Source: a virus. Taken from it: 26,974 bases of DNA. The stretch is from the IMG/VR virus record IMGVR_UViG_3300017782_000168, positions 1 through 26,974 of that record. One strand, given 5' to 3'. A program made the position numbers and the translations under genes. The notes under the pieces were generated by a model. That model saw nothing but the letters and a program-made list of their open reading frames with translations, was not told the origin of the DNA and made no database searches. This document shows, one piece after another, positions 7,027 to 17,489 of this stretch; position 1 is the stretch's first letter; every line of letters begins with the position of its first letter.

Positions 7027-9345
7027 ATGACAAACAGTTTTTTTAATTTTACAGAAGCTCCTGATTTTGGATCAATTCTTGCAGACAGTTATAGCTCAGT
7101 TAATACAAGCTATGACAGACGAGAAGAGCTTGAACAGGAGAATGATAAAACACGGCTGAAGAATGCCGAAATGCCATTAGAGATACTTAAAGAAATAATT
7201 GAATTATCTCCAAAGGCGAAGAAGACGGCAGATGCTATAAATGAGAAAAGAAGAGAAGGTCTTTTAAGTCAAGGTTATAAAGATATTGCTGAGACAGATT
7301 TAGAATCAGATCAAAATACATTAACAAGTATTTTTGATATTGGTAAGGCTGAAAACTTTATTAAAAATGAGGCTTTAAACAATGGTGATAATACTACCTA
7401 CGAAACTATAGATCTTAGTGGTCCTCATGGAGCAAGAAGACGACTCCTAATGATGGAAGAAATGAAGACCAGACTTGGAACAGAATTTACTCCTTGGGTT
7501 ACAAAAAACTATCCCGCTGGAATTAACAGTGTTTCAGAAGCAAGAATGGCTTTCGATAAATATAAAACAGGTATTCTTACTAATGCTGATCAATTAGGTT
7601 TCAATTTAAGGTTTACTAAAAATCAATTAAAAGACAGTTTTGCTGGAGTGGAATCAAAATTCTATGAAACAACCAACCAAAATATAACTTCCAAAAATAT
7701 ACAAAAAGAACAAGGCAGAATGATAAGTGAAGTTAAAAATGCCTTAAATAGTGAAAATCCATTACAGGCTTTTATAGAAACATCGGAATATAACGTTGGT
7801 TATTTTGAAGGAAACATTGCTAAAGCTGAAAGAGCATTCATAAACATAGGACTTATGGGTATGAAGAAAGGCGTTGTTAATATTGATAAATTTGAAAGTG
7901 TACTCTTTGGAGAAATTACAGCTAAAGGTGATAAAACCAAATTACTTATAGACAAGTTAGGTGGTGGTGAAGAAAATGCATTATGGGCTGAAGGTGTACT
8001 TGCATCTATAGAAGAAGCAAAGAAAGGTGTATTTGAAAACAAAGCTTTATTAAGAACTAACTATGCAAAAGGATTTGTAGAAGATATACAAAAGGTAGAA
8101 GACGGGCGAGATACCCGTATGACTAAACTTGAGTTAGCTAAATATGTACAATCTAATTGGGATATAAAGCAAGGTGGAAGTAACCTTCCTGAAGCTGTAA
8201 AAAACAGATTTGCAAAAGAAGAAGGTGACGATATTCTTATCAGAGCACAATTAGATTACAAGATTGATAAAGGTATTCCTATAACAAAAGAAGAAGTTCT
8301 TAAATTAAGTGACCCTTTTGTCGAAGCTCAATATTTACCAAAAATTGCTGACGGTGGTAATCCACTAGCACCATCAAAAGATCTACAAGATTTAGCCAAG
8401 ACTCAAATTAAAGGTTTTGCAACAACCCATGCTAAACAACAAGGTGTAGCTCCAGGAAGGGAATCTACTCAATGGAATAATATTGTAGAGAATGCTGAAA
8501 GAGAATATCCAATACTGTTTGCTAAACATATGCAAACAACTAACAGTGCAGTAGATGCTCATATTCTTGCTTTACAAGATATTCAAAAAAGAACAAATGG
8601 TCAAGTTTATGATCATTTAGTTGTTAATAGGGATGGTAATAAAACTAGAAACCTAAACCTAATTAAAGCTGAAGAACATATAAAAACTATTGACCCCAAT
8701 ATTGTTAATACAGGTCTTATTTTTGGTACTGAGGATATTGTTGTACAAGCAAGTAAATACTCAACAGGTAAAACACATTTATTTTATGAACAACTTGCTG
8801 ACAAAATTCCTGGCGTGACGGGAGCCGAGCTGCAATATAAACAAGTAGAAATCTATAACAAGATGAATGGGTTAGAAAAACCGATAAAGTCTGATGTTTT
8901 ACTTGCATATGAAAAACTTGATCCTAACGTTCGATTCTTTTTATCTCATCATCCATCTCCAGCCAAAGTTGCTAGAGCAAAGATTGAAGCATTTAAAGAT
9001 GATGCACAGATTGACTACGATGAGATTTCATTGTTAGTTCCTGAAGCACAAGCAGTTGTAGAGAAAATGATAAAAGAAAATCCTTCTGCTATTAGAAGTG
9101 AAATCTCAACAGAAGACTTTATGAATCTCTCACCTGAAATGCAACAAGACATTCTACAAACTCCGCAATTAGGTAAGCTTGAACCTCGCAAAGGTGATTG
9201 GCAAAGAACTGATCAAGATACTTTTATAGTTTGGAATGGCGATCAATGGATAGAAAGAGGTGTATTTGCAACAGGCAATAAGAAACCATTTGAAGGGGAA
9301 ATAAACGAATATCTCGATAGAGACAAAGTAAGAAGAAAAATTTAG
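7027..9345 (+). CDS. Internal virion protein C (T7 gp15-like)
   Basis: 772 residues, close to T7 gp15 (747). gp15 and gp16 together form the ejectosome tube that spans the periplasm and draws in the first part of the genome. The protein is mostly helical and charged, without membrane segments or a recognisable catalytic site, as expected for gp15. Identification rests on position (between gp14 and gp16), size and composition more than on motifs. I chose ATG 7027 over a longer in-frame alternative because it follows the gp14 stop by one base and has a good Shine-Dalgarno sequence (GGGGAGG, 7015-7021) at proper spacing. Confidence 0.85.
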   Translation: MTNSFFNFTEAPDFGSILADSYSSVNTSYDRREELEQENDKTRLKNAEMPLEILKEIIELSPKAKKTADAINEKRREGLLSQGYKDIAETDLESDQNTLTSIFDIGKAENFIKNEALNNGDNTTYETIDLSGPHGARRRLLMMEEMKTRLGTEFTPWVTKNYPAGINSVSEARMAFDKYKTGILTNADQLGFNLRFTKNQLKDSFAGVESKFYETTNQNITSKNIQKEQGRMISEVKNALNSENPLQAFIETSEYNVGYFEGNIAKAERAFINIGLMGMKKGVVNIDKFESVLFGEITAKGDKTKLLIDKLGGGEENALWAEGVLASIEEAKKGVFENKALLRTNYAKGFVEDIQKVEDGRDTRMTKLELAKYVQSNWDIKQGGSNLPEAVKNRFAKEEGDDILIRAQLDYKIDKGIPITKEEVLKLSDPFVEAQYLPKIADGGNPLAPSKDLQDLAKTQIKGFATTHAKQQGVAPGRESTQWNNIVENAEREYPILFAKHMQTTNSAVDAHILALQDIQKRTNGQVYDHLVVNRDGNKTRNLNLIKAEEHIKTIDPNIVNTGLIFGTEDIVVQASKYSTGKTHLFYEQLADKIPGVTGAELQYKQVEIYNKMNGLEKPIKSDVLLAYEKLDPNVRFFLSHHPSPAKVARAKIEAFKDDAQIDYDEISLLVPEAQAVVEKMIKENPSAIRSEISTEDFMNLSPEMQQDILQTPQLGKLEPRKGDWQRTDQDTFIVWNGDQWIERGVFATGNKKPFEGEINEYLDRDKVRRKI

Positions 9346-9363
9346 TTACTACGGTAATGCATT

Positions 9364-12300
9364 ATGAGTTCTGATTTTCAGATTGATATTGATGCTCAGG
9401 CTCTACAAGATACAGAGCTGGAGTTCAATAAAATTTATGAGGAGAATGAAAAGGTTGAAGCTCAACAAAAAGAGCAAGAACTTTTACTCCAACAACAACA
9501 AGAACAAGCTAAGGCTGAGTTCGATGATCCAAGAGAGAAAGAAGGTGGAGGTGGACTAAGAGGAGTTTCTAAGGAAATTCGATCTGCTATAGGCGGAGGA
9601 TTGCAAGATACTGCGTCCTCTGTTGTCACCTTACCTGAAAGAGCCATTGATATGTTTAGTGGTGAAATGGTACAAGAGCAACAAACTGAAGAAGGTTATG
9701 GTGCTGAATGGGATGACTGGTTTGTAAATGATGCAAACCCAATAGAAACTAAAACATGGTGGGGAGGTGCTCTACGGAGTCTTGTTCACTTTGGTTCAAT
9801 GGCTGCTGCCATTATCCCAGCTGCAAAAGTAGCTGGCGTGACAGCTGCAACTACTGCACTCGGCAGTTTAGTTAGAGGTGCTGGAATTGGTGCGGTCTCT
9901 GATGTAGTTTCTAAATATTCCCAAGAAGATAACGGTCTTGGTATTTTAAGAGATCGTTTTAATTTTATTGATACACCACTATCTACAAAAGAAGATGATC
10001 ACCCTGCAATGAAGACATTGAAGAATGTCGTAGAAGGTATGGGTATCGGTGTGGTTTTTGATGGCGTAGGTATGGCTTTAGGTAAAGGTATTAAAAAGTT
10101 TAAAACACCTAGTGGTAAATATATTCCTGAATCTAACCAGCTACCTAACGGAACAATAATAGAAGATGGTACACAAGATGCTGTCGAAAGAGCTATGGCT
10201 AGAGAAGCCAATGTTAATGCACAAATAGGAGAAAAAGCTGCATTACAGGCTCAATCAATGAGAGGGCAATATGGTGCTTATAAAAACAAACCTATTTCTG
10301 ATCCTTGGCAAGCAGCTCCTAACTCAACTGGTAAACCAGCCGATGTCTATTATCAAAAACAAAGAATAGATAATGACTGGGGTTCCCAGCATGGTTCTAC
10401 GGATAGTCCATTCACTCAACGTCAGATAGAGAATCTTTCTGAAAGTGCAGATATTGCAGAAAAAGAAATGGTAGAACTTCTTCAACCATTTATGTCAGAT
10501 GCCAGAATCCAGGCCGAGATTGCTGCTTTAAAAAAAGGTCAATCCTTATCAGACAAATTTTATGACTCTATAAGAAGAGCACATGAAGTAATGCATGGTA
10601 GAGAACGTTTGGAAGATATAGATCCAGAAATGTTTGCTGCATTTGATGCAAGAAGTGACACTATTAAAGGTAAGAAGGTTTGGCAAACAGGTGATGTTTT
10701 AGCAGCTGATTTCGTAATAGGTGCATTATTTAGAAAAGCTAGAGATCATGGTATTGCTGGTAGAGAACTATTTGATATTGCTGATTTAGCAGATATAGAT
10801 GGTCCAGCTAAAAACTTATACGACACCCTTGTTGGTGCAGTCGTACAAAGAAAGATAGCATCATATACACGAGGTATGGAATTAAAAAACCTTGATGTAC
10901 GTAACCCAGCAAACAAAGCTCAATTTAAAGAAGCTGTACAGGCTGAGATAGATAAAACAAAAACTGCTTATCAGATAGCTTTTAAATATGCTGGCGACAA
11001 TCAAGATGACAGTCTATTCAGAGCATATTATGAAGCGGTATCAATGAGTAATGATATCCATAACTTTGATGATTTTGATGCTTGGATTAAAAAGAAACTA
11101 AAAGGTGGCGAACTAAACGGTAAAACACAAACTGGTGTTCTTATTAAAGAATTACAAGGTGTAATGATCAACAGTGTTCTTAGTGGACCTAAGACTTCTG
11201 TTAGAGCAATTATGGGTACAGGAACTGCTACGTTCTTAAGACCTTTTGCACAAGTAATTGGTTCAACTATTACTGGTGATAAAACCACACAGAGAGCTTC
11301 TTTAGCTGCTATGAGTGGAATGATTGAATCTATACCAGAAGCTTGGAAAGTATTTAGTACTAAGTTAAATGCTTACTGGTCAGGAGATCTATCTACAATT
11401 AAAACAAGATATGTTCAAAAAACTAAAGGTGATGAACAGTGGGCTTTATTTGGTGACTGGATAGAAAACAGTGGCAAGGCAGATGCTGGAGATAAGGCTG
11501 CATACTATATGGCTAACATGGCTAGATCATTGAATGACAATAAGTTTCTGACTTATTCAACAAAGATGATGGCTGCCACTGATGATACTTTTGGTTATAT
11601 TCTTGCAAGATCCAGAGCTAAAGAAAAGGCAATGCGTCTAGCAATGGAGCAATTAAATAAAGGTAATGTAACTGACATAACTCCTGATTTATTAAAGAAT
11701 GCACAAGATAGATTTTATTCTCAGATAACAGATGCTGACGGTAATATCACAGAAGCTGCAACTATCTTTGCTAAACAGGAAGCTACTTTAACTACTGACT
11801 TAACTGGATTTTCTAAAGGATTAAATGATGTATTTGAATCAGCTCCTTGGGCTAAACCATTTTTCTTGTTTGCAAGAACAGGTGTAAACGGTTTATCTCT
11901 AACAGCTAAACACACTCCAGGATTTAACTTTTTAGTCAAAGAGTGGAATGATATAGCTTTTGCAGATCCTAATAATTTAAAAGGTCTACAGAAATATGGT
12001 ATAGAAACAGTAGAAGATTTAGCTAATGCAAAAGCATTACAAGCTGGAAGATTAGCTATTGGTGGTTCTGTTATATCTATGGCTGCACTTCACTTTATGA
12101 ATGGTGGTCTTACTGGTAATGGACCAGCTGATAGACAAAAAAGACAAGCATGGATTGATGCTGGATATAAACCTAGAACTATAACTATAGGTGGAGTACA
12201 AGTTAGCTATGACTCATTTGAGCCATTTAACTTAATGCTTTCAACTATTGCTGACATTGGTGATTACAGCCAATTAATGGGAGAAGAGTGGACAGAAGAT

Positions 12301-13134
12301 AATTTCCAGAAATTAGCATTAGTAGTTGCTCAAGGTATCTCTAGTAAATCCTATATGGCTGGAATACAGCAGTTTGTAGATTTATTTGGAGGTCAAGCTG
12401 GTTCATGGGAAAGAATTATTGCTGGATTAGTTAATAACCAAATTCCTCTTTCTTCTCTAAGAAATGAATTAGGTAAAGTATTTAATCCTCATATGAAAGA
12501 ATTAAACTCTGGAATACAAGATGCTATTAGAAATAGAAACTTGATTACTGAGGGACTAGATCCTGAAGGTGGTTTACCTACTAAATACGACATGCTTAAT
12601 GGACAACCAATTAAAGATTGGGATTTTCCAACTCGTATGTTTAATGCATTTAGTCCTTTCTATATAAATTTAGATCAAGGTGAAGGTAGGAAACTTTTAT
12701 TTAATAGTGGTTATGACATGAGAATGTCAACCTACTCATCACCAGATGGAATCGATCTAAGTGATAATCCACGTTTAAGATCTAAGTTTATGAAAGCAAT
12801 AGGTGATCAAAACTTAGAAGCTAAATTAAATAAATTAGCTACTGATGAAAGAGTTATTGCATCACTTGAAAAGATGCAAGGTGATCTAAGAGCTGGTAGA
12901 AGAGAAATAAATCCAAGAACAGCATATGTCCATAATAAAATTATCCATTCATTATTTTTAGATGCCAGAAGAAAAGCTTGGGCAATGGTTTCTAACGATC
13001 CCGAAGCTCTACTTTTATATCAAGAAGATAAAAGAATCAATATACAAAACGCAACCTCATTAAACGAAACAAGTAATTACACATATCAAAACAGAGATAG
13101 TAATCCATCTGATTTATTACTGCCCTACAGATAA
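9364..13134 (+). CDS. Internal virion protein D (T7 gp16-like), no visible transglycosylase domain
   Basis: 1256 residues, near T7 gp16 (1318), the largest internal core protein, which inserts into the host inner membrane at DNA entry. The N-terminus is a Gln/Glu-rich coil (residues 25-55), then a Gly-rich stretch. Hydrophobic Ala/Gly/Val-rich segments at about 140-185 and 220-240, and a helical region around 935-955, could insert in membranes. The soluble middle and C-terminal parts contain typical gp16-like segments ([39 protein letters not shown]). In T7 the first 150 residues are a murein lytic transglycosylase; I see no such motif here, only the coil. The gene follows gp15 after 18 bases. 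Position, size and C-terminal character make the call strong. Confidence 0.88.
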   Translation: MSSDFQIDIDAQALQDTELEFNKIYEENEKVEAQQKEQELLLQQQQEQAKAEFDDPREKEGGGGLRGVSKEIRSAIGGGLQDTASSVVTLPERAIDMFSGEMVQEQQTEEGYGAEWDDWFVNDANPIETKTWWGGALRSLVHFGSMAAAIIPAAKVAGVTAATTALGSLVRGAGIGAVSDVVSKYSQEDNGLGILRDRFNFIDTPLSTKEDDHPAMKTLKNVVEGMGIGVVFDGVGMALGKGIKKFKTPSGKYIPESNQLPNGTIIEDGTQDAVERAMAREANVNAQIGEKAALQAQSMRGQYGAYKNKPISDPWQAAPNSTGKPADVYYQKQRIDNDWGSQHGSTDSPFTQRQIENLSESADIAEKEMVELLQPFMSDARIQAEIAALKKGQSLSDKFYDSIRRAHEVMHGRERLEDIDPEMFAAFDARSDTIKGKKVWQTGDVLAADFVIGALFRKARDHGIAGRELFDIADLADIDGPAKNLYDTLVGAVVQRKIASYTRGMELKNLDVRNPANKAQFKEAVQAEIDKTKTAYQIAFKYAGDNQDDSLFRAYYEAVSMSNDIHNFDDFDAWIKKKLKGGELNGKTQTGVLIKELQGVMINSVLSGPKTSVRAIMGTGTATFLRPFAQVIGSTITGDKTTQRASLAAMSGMIESIPEAWKVFSTKLNAYWSGDLSTIKTRYVQKTKGDEQWALFGDWIENSGKADAGDKAAYYMANMARSLNDNKFLTYSTKMMAATDDTFGYILARSRAKEKAMRLAMEQLNKGNVTDITPDLLKNAQDRFYSQITDADGNITEAATIFAKQEATLTTDLTGFSKGLNDVFESAPWAKPFFLFARTGVNGLSLTAKHTPGFNFLVKEWNDIAFADPNNLKGLQKYGIETVEDLANAKALQAGRLAIGGSVISMAALHFMNGGLTGNGPADRQKRQAWIDAGYKPRTITIGGVQVSYDSFEPFNLMLSTIADIGDYSQLMGEEWTEDNFQKLALVVAQGISSKSYMAGIQQFVDLFGGQAGSWERIIAGLVNNQIPLSSLRNELGKVFNPHMKELNSGIQDAIRNRNLITEGLDPEGGLPTKYDMLNGQPIKDWDFPTRMFNAFSPFYINLDQGEGRKLLFNSGYDMRMSTYSSPDGIDLSDNPRLRSKFMKAIGDQNLEAKLNKLATDERVIASLEKMQGDLRAGRREINPRTAYVHNKIIHSLFLDARRKAWAMVSNDPEALLLYQEDKRINIQNATSLNETSNYTYQNRDSNPSDLLLPYR

Positions 13135-13174
13135 CCCACCCGCCAACTAAATAACAATACGTTTGTAATAACAA

Positions 13175-16100
13175 ATGGCGACAACTGAACATTTTTATAC
13201 AGGCAATGGTTCTACAACAACCTTTGCCTTTACATTTCCATATTTATCGAATGCGGATGTTGAGGTAGAACTTAACAACGTACTAAAAACTGAAAACACA
13301 AGTGGTCAAACAGATAATGACTACACCATTTCAAATACAAATATTGTCTTTAATAGTGCTCCAGGAAATGGAGTAGCTATACATATTTATAGAACAACTA
13401 ACGTAGACTCAGCTCAAGCTCAATATGCAGCTGGTTCATCAATACGTGCAGCTGACTTAAATAATAACCAAACTCAATTATTGTACTCAGCTCAAGAAGC
13501 AGCTGGTCAATTAATAAGACAATCAGATTTAAAAGATTCAATAGTTACCTCAGCTAAAATAGTTGATGGTTCTATTGCAACAGGAGACTTAGCAGATAGT
13601 CTTATAACAACTGCAAAGATTAATGCTGACGCAGTAACTGGAGCTAAAATTGCAGATGATCAGATCAACTCTGAGCATTATGTATCAGGTTCTATTGATA
13701 CTGAACATATAGCTGACAGTCAAGTAACAACTGCAAAAATAGCTGACAGTAATGTAACTACAGCTAAGATTGCAGACTCAAATGTAACTACAGCCAAGAT
13801 AGCTGCTGATGCTATTACAGGTGCAAAGATAGCTGATGACCAGATAAACTCTGAGCATTATGTAGACGGAAGTATAGATACTGCTCATATTGCAGACAGT
13901 CAAATTACTTCAGCTAAAATTGTAGATGGCACTATTGTTGCTGGAGATTTGGCAAGTAACTCTGTTACTACAGTTAAAATTACAGATGCTAATGTCACAA
14001 CTGCAAAAATAGCTGACAGCAACGTTACTACAGCAAAGATTGCAAACAGCAATGTAACTACAGCAAAGATAGCAGCAGACAATATAACAAGTGCATTAAT
14101 AGCTGACGATCAAATCAACTCAGAACATTATGTTGACGGGTCAATTGATACTCAACATATTGCTGACGCTCAGATTACAAGTGCAAAGTTAGCGGCTAAC
14201 TGCGTAAGTACTGCAAACATTATTGATGGTGCAATAGCTACAGCAGATATAGGCGATAACCAAATTACTACTGCAAAGATTAATGCTGACGCAGTTAACG
14301 GTACTAAGATTGCTGACGACTCAATAAATTCTGAACACTATGTAGATGGATCTATTGACACAGCTCATATAGCTGGTGCTCAAGTTACAGATGCAAAGCT
14401 TGCGTCTAACTCAGTAACAACATCTAAAATTACTGACGCTAACGTAACAACAGTAAAAGTAGCAGATGCAAATATAACCCTTGCTAAATTAGCTAGTGAT
14501 CTAAAGCAAACATCTATATCTAATAGCGATACACAGCTACCAACATCTGGAGCTGTTGTTGATTATGTTGCTGCACAGATTGCACCTATCGGTGGACTAG
14601 AAGTTATAGCAACAGACGCAGCTTTCCCTAATACACAACCTAGTGCTGGTGTAGTTATATCTATATCGGATGCTGGTGGAGTTGTAGTAAGTGGTACTTC
14701 TAGCAATACAGGTAGAACAGTAGGCGGTTCAACAGTAACTATTAATGGATTCCCATCAACGTTAACTGGTGAAACTATTGCTGCTGGAGCTGGTCTTATG
14801 GTTAGTTCTACTGGCTCAGGTCAGGTATATAACTACCATAAACTATTAGCTAAAGAAGCTGATGTAAAACAACTTAGTGATGATATAAATGACTTTGCAT
14901 CGAGATACAGAGTTGGTTCTTCTAACCCTACAAGTTCTCTTGATAATGGTGATTTGTTCTTTAATACTGGTTCGTCAAAACTTCTTGTATATAACGGAAC
15001 TACTAGTGCATGGGAAGAGACCCAATCCGTAGGTAACTTCTTTATTAATACAATATCTAGTTACTCAGGAACAGGAGGAAACAGTGCATCATTTAATGGT
15101 TCAGCTTACAGATTCGTACTTTCAAGTCCCGGACTTAATGCAGAACAACATATTGTTTCTATCAATGGAGTCATTCAGAAACCTAACTCAGGAACAAGTC
15201 AACCCAGTGAAGGATTCGCTATTGACGGTAGCTCTATTATATTTAGTTCCGCTCCTGTTAGTGGTGCTGACTTCTTTATTATCACCATCGGAGCAGCAGT
15301 AAGTATTGGTACACCAAGTAACAACACGGTAAGTACAGATGTTTTAACAAGTGGTGCGGTAACTACAGCTAAGATTGCAGACCAAGCAGTAACACTGGCT
15401 AAATTACCTCATGGTGATGGATCTAGTAACGGAAAGTTTTTAAGAGCTAATAATGGTGCAGACCCTACGTTTGAAAGTGTTATTACTGATCTTGTTAATG
15501 ACAGTTCACCACAGCTAGGTGGTGACTTAGATACTAATAGTTTTGAAATACTTTTAGATGATAGTCACTCTGTTAAATTTGGTGATGGCGCAGATTTACA
15601 GATTTATCACGATGGCTCACATAATAGGATAGATAGCTCTAACGGTAATATATATCTTCGTCATGGCACAGATAATGCCATATTGACAAAACCAAATGAT
15701 TCTGTAAGTCTATATTTTGATGATAGTAAAAAGTTTGAGACTACAAGTTCAGGAATAAATGTTACTGGACAAGCTGATGTTGACAGTATTAATTGTACTG
15801 GTGAGTTAGATTTAGTTGGAAATCTTGATTTAAACTCTGACAGCTCTAGAATTAAACTCGGAGCAGGTGATGATTTTCAGCTATATCATAATGGTAGTAA
15901 TAATTATATTGAAACTAATAATGGTGACATATTTATAACTACTTCAGCAGATAATGGAGATATTGTACTTTCTGTTTCAAATGTAAATGGTGGTTTTGTT
16001 GCTAAAACTTCAGCAAATGAAAATCTGATAAATGCTGTTGCTAACGGAGCCGCAGAGTTGTACCACAACGGTACTAAAAAGTTTGAGACTACAAGTGGTG

Positions 16101-16660
16101 GAGCAACAGTAACAGGAAGTTTTATTGCTACTGCCAACGTAGAAGCACAAAATAACATGCACGTTGGTGATAATAAAAAATTCCTTGCTGGAAATGCTAA
16201 TGACCTACAAATTTATCACGATGGAGGCGATTCATATGTTTCGCAAACTGGTACAGGTAATTTAATAATACAAGGTAATGCTTCTAATAATATTGCTATA
16301 AGAGCAAAATCGGGAGAGGAAGGTATAAATTTAATACCAAACGGAGCAGTAGAGCTATATCACGACAACGCTTTACGTTTTCAAACAGATGCAAACGGAA
16401 CCACATTACGAGGTGGTGTAGAACATAGATGCGAAGGTACTTTTAGACCTTGGAATAATAACACATACGATCTAGGTAGTTCTGCTGATCGTTGGAGAAA
16501 CATCTACACCAATGACCTTAACTTATCTAACGAAGGTTCATCTAATGATGTAGATGGTACATGGGGTAACTGGACAATACAGGAAGGAGAATCAGACTTG
16601 TTCTTAAAAAATAATCGTTCTGGTAAGAAGTATAAATTTAATTTAACGGAGGTATCATAA
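13175..16660 (+). CDS. Tail fibre protein (T7 gp17-like N-terminus, repetitive shaft)
   Basis: 1161 residues, twice T7 gp17. Residues 1 to about 110 are the T7-type fibre attachment domain (TEHFYTGNGSTTTFAFTFPYL, then AGSSIRAADLN), which anchors the fibre to the tail. Residues 120-445 form a shaft of 10-residue units around the core (V/I)TTAKIAD. A beta-rich region follows with repeated (G)DLQIYHDGS/ELYHNG segments near residues 810, 900, 960 and 1015, and a C-terminal LGSSADRWRNIYTNDL motif common in tail repeat proteins. No S74 chaperone signature is present at the C-terminus, unlike the second fibre gene at 17490. The stop overlaps the following ATG by one base. It recognises the host surface; the receptor is not known from sequence. 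Confidence 0.92.
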   Translation: MATTEHFYTGNGSTTTFAFTFPYLSNADVEVELNNVLKTENTSGQTDNDYTISNTNIVFNSAPGNGVAIHIYRTTNVDSAQAQYAAGSSIRAADLNNNQTQLLYSAQEAAGQLIRQSDLKDSIVTSAKIVDGSIATGDLADSLITTAKINADAVTGAKIADDQINSEHYVSGSIDTEHIADSQVTTAKIADSNVTTAKIADSNVTTAKIAADAITGAKIADDQINSEHYVDGSIDTAHIADSQITSAKIVDGTIVAGDLASNSVTTVKITDANVTTAKIADSNVTTAKIANSNVTTAKIAADNITSALIADDQINSEHYVDGSIDTQHIADAQITSAKLAANCVSTANIIDGAIATADIGDNQITTAKINADAVNGTKIADDSINSEHYVDGSIDTAHIAGAQVTDAKLASNSVTTSKITDANVTTVKVADANITLAKLASDLKQTSISNSDTQLPTSGAVVDYVAAQIAPIGGLEVIATDAAFPNTQPSAGVVISISDAGGVVVSGTSSNTGRTVGGSTVTINGFPSTLTGETIAAGAGLMVSSTGSGQVYNYHKLLAKEADVKQLSDDINDFASRYRVGSSNPTSSLDNGDLFFNTGSSKLLVYNGTTSAWEETQSVGNFFINTISSYSGTGGNSASFNGSAYRFVLSSPGLNAEQHIVSINGVIQKPNSGTSQPSEGFAIDGSSIIFSSAPVSGADFFIITIGAAVSIGTPSNNTVSTDVLTSGAVTTAKIADQAVTLAKLPHGDGSSNGKFLRANNGADPTFESVITDLVNDSSPQLGGDLDTNSFEILLDDSHSVKFGDGADLQIYHDGSHNRIDSSNGNIYLRHGTDNAILTKPNDSVSLYFDDSKKFETTSSGINVTGQADVDSINCTGELDLVGNLDLNSDSSRIKLGAGDDFQLYHNGSNNYIETNNGDIFITTSADNGDIVLSVSNVNGGFVAKTSANENLINAVANGAAELYHNGTKKFETTSGGATVTGSFIATANVEAQNNMHVGDNKKFLAGNANDLQIYHDGGDSYVSQTGTGNLIIQGNASNNIAIRAKSGEEGINLIPNGAVELYHDNALRFQTDANGTTLRGGVEHRCEGTFRPWNNNTYDLGSSADRWRNIYTNDLNLSNEGSSNDVDGTWGNWTIQEGESDLFLKNNRSGKKYKFNLTEVS
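13531..14510 (+). repeat. 30-base (10-codon) repeat array encoding the fibre shaft
   Basis: About 33 diverged units of 30 bases encode decapeptides such as TTAKIADSNV. A larger module, DDQINSEHYVDGSIDT plus HIAD, occurs four times. Its codons for QINSEHY start at 13661, 13841, 14111 and 14321, so spacings are 180, 270 and 210 bases, all exact multiples of 30. This points to growth and loss by recombination in register. Confidence 0.9.
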
Positions 16661-17160
16661 TGGCTTTTAGGACAGCACAAGGAACTATTCATGGTCCATT
16701 ATTAAATTTTGGATTTGCTACAAAAACTGGAACCCAAACATTTGGAGCAAGTTCTAGTTACACAACTATTAGTGGAATGACTGTAAACTTGGCTTTGCAA
16801 CACGCTAATAATTTCTTTCTAGTCATGGCTCAACTTACGATTGGGTGTAATAGTGCAACTTCAGTAATCGCTACACTTCAAGCTAATGGTAGTCCAATAG
16901 ACGCATTAAGAGGAGCATCAGATGGAAATAGAATAAGGTCAACATCAAGAAGTAGTCAAGATGGTCAATATGAAGCACATACAATACCGTTAATAGGTAT
17001 GTACTCACCCGGAAATACCAACACTTATGCTTTTACAGTTGGTGGCTCAACAAATAGTGGAACTTTTTCTGTAAATAGAAGTCATACATCTAATAATGAC
17101 ACCTCTAGAGACTCTACAAAATCTTTTTCAAGTATTCAAGTTTTTGAATTTCACTCATAA
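16660..17160 (+). CDS. Tail-fibre-associated protein, unknown
   Basis: A 166-residue protein starting one base inside the fibre stop codon (TAATG), with a GGAGG ribosome binding site at the end of the fibre gene. It is rich in Ser, Thr, Asn and Gly, with alternating hydrophobic residues in the pattern of a beta-sandwich (MTVNLALQHANNFFLVMAQL; KSFSSIQVFEF at the C-terminus). No signal peptide, membrane segment or catalytic motif is seen. Its place between the fibre and a chaperone-like gene suggests a fibre tip, adhesin or decorating subunit. No family recognised; the structural role is inferred from context. Confidence 0.7.
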   Translation: MAFRTAQGTIHGPLLNFGFATKTGTQTFGASSSYTTISGMTVNLALQHANNFFLVMAQLTIGCNSATSVIATLQANGSPIDALRGASDGNRIRSTSRSSQDGQYEAHTIPLIGMYSPGNTNTYAFTVGGSTNSGTFSVNRSHTSNNDTSRDSTKSFSSIQVFEFHS

Positions 17161-17163
17161 ATT

Positions 17164-17454
17164 ATGACTAATTACGATCACGAAGCTATTAGAAAAGCAT
17201 ATCCAAATGTTTTTATGATAGATGACGATACTAATACTATCGTAGATGCAGACGAAAAACCTGTAACTATAAATCAATCACTTGTTGATGCTGCAAGGGT
17301 TGAATTAAATAAATTACTTTATCAAAATGATAGAGCATCAGAATATCCAGATTGGCAAAGTCAACTTGATTACATCTACCACAACGGACTTGATAAGTGG
17401 AAGACAGATATAGTCGATCCTGTCAAAGCTAAATATCCTAAACCCTCAACTTAA
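17164..17454 (+). CDS. Probable tail fibre assembly chaperone
   Basis: A 96-residue acidic soluble protein. The N-terminal half has the layout of small fibre-assembly proteins (YPNVFMIDDDTNTIVDADEK). The C-terminal half carries the YPDWQSQLDYIYHNGLDKWK block followed by VKAKYPKP, a pattern I know from marine phage proteins annotated as tail-fibre or structural chaperones. It follows the previous gene by 3 bases and is closed by a strong terminator, making it the last gene of the gp17 transcription unit. The role is inferred from pattern and position. Confidence 0.7.
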   Translation: MTNYDHEAIRKAYPNVFMIDDDTNTIVDADEKPVTINQSLVDAARVELNKLLYQNDRASEYPDWQSQLDYIYHNGLDKWKTDIVDPVKAKYPKPST

Positions 17455-17464
17455 TAATTTAACC

Positions 17465-17489
17465 GCCCTCTAACAAGAGGGCTTTTTTT
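17465..17489 (+). terminator. Intrinsic terminator after the fibre operon
   Basis: GCCCTC (17465-17470) pairs with GAGGGC (17477-17482) around a TAACAA loop, followed by seven T (17483-17489). The start codon of the next gene begins at the very next base. Confidence 0.92.
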
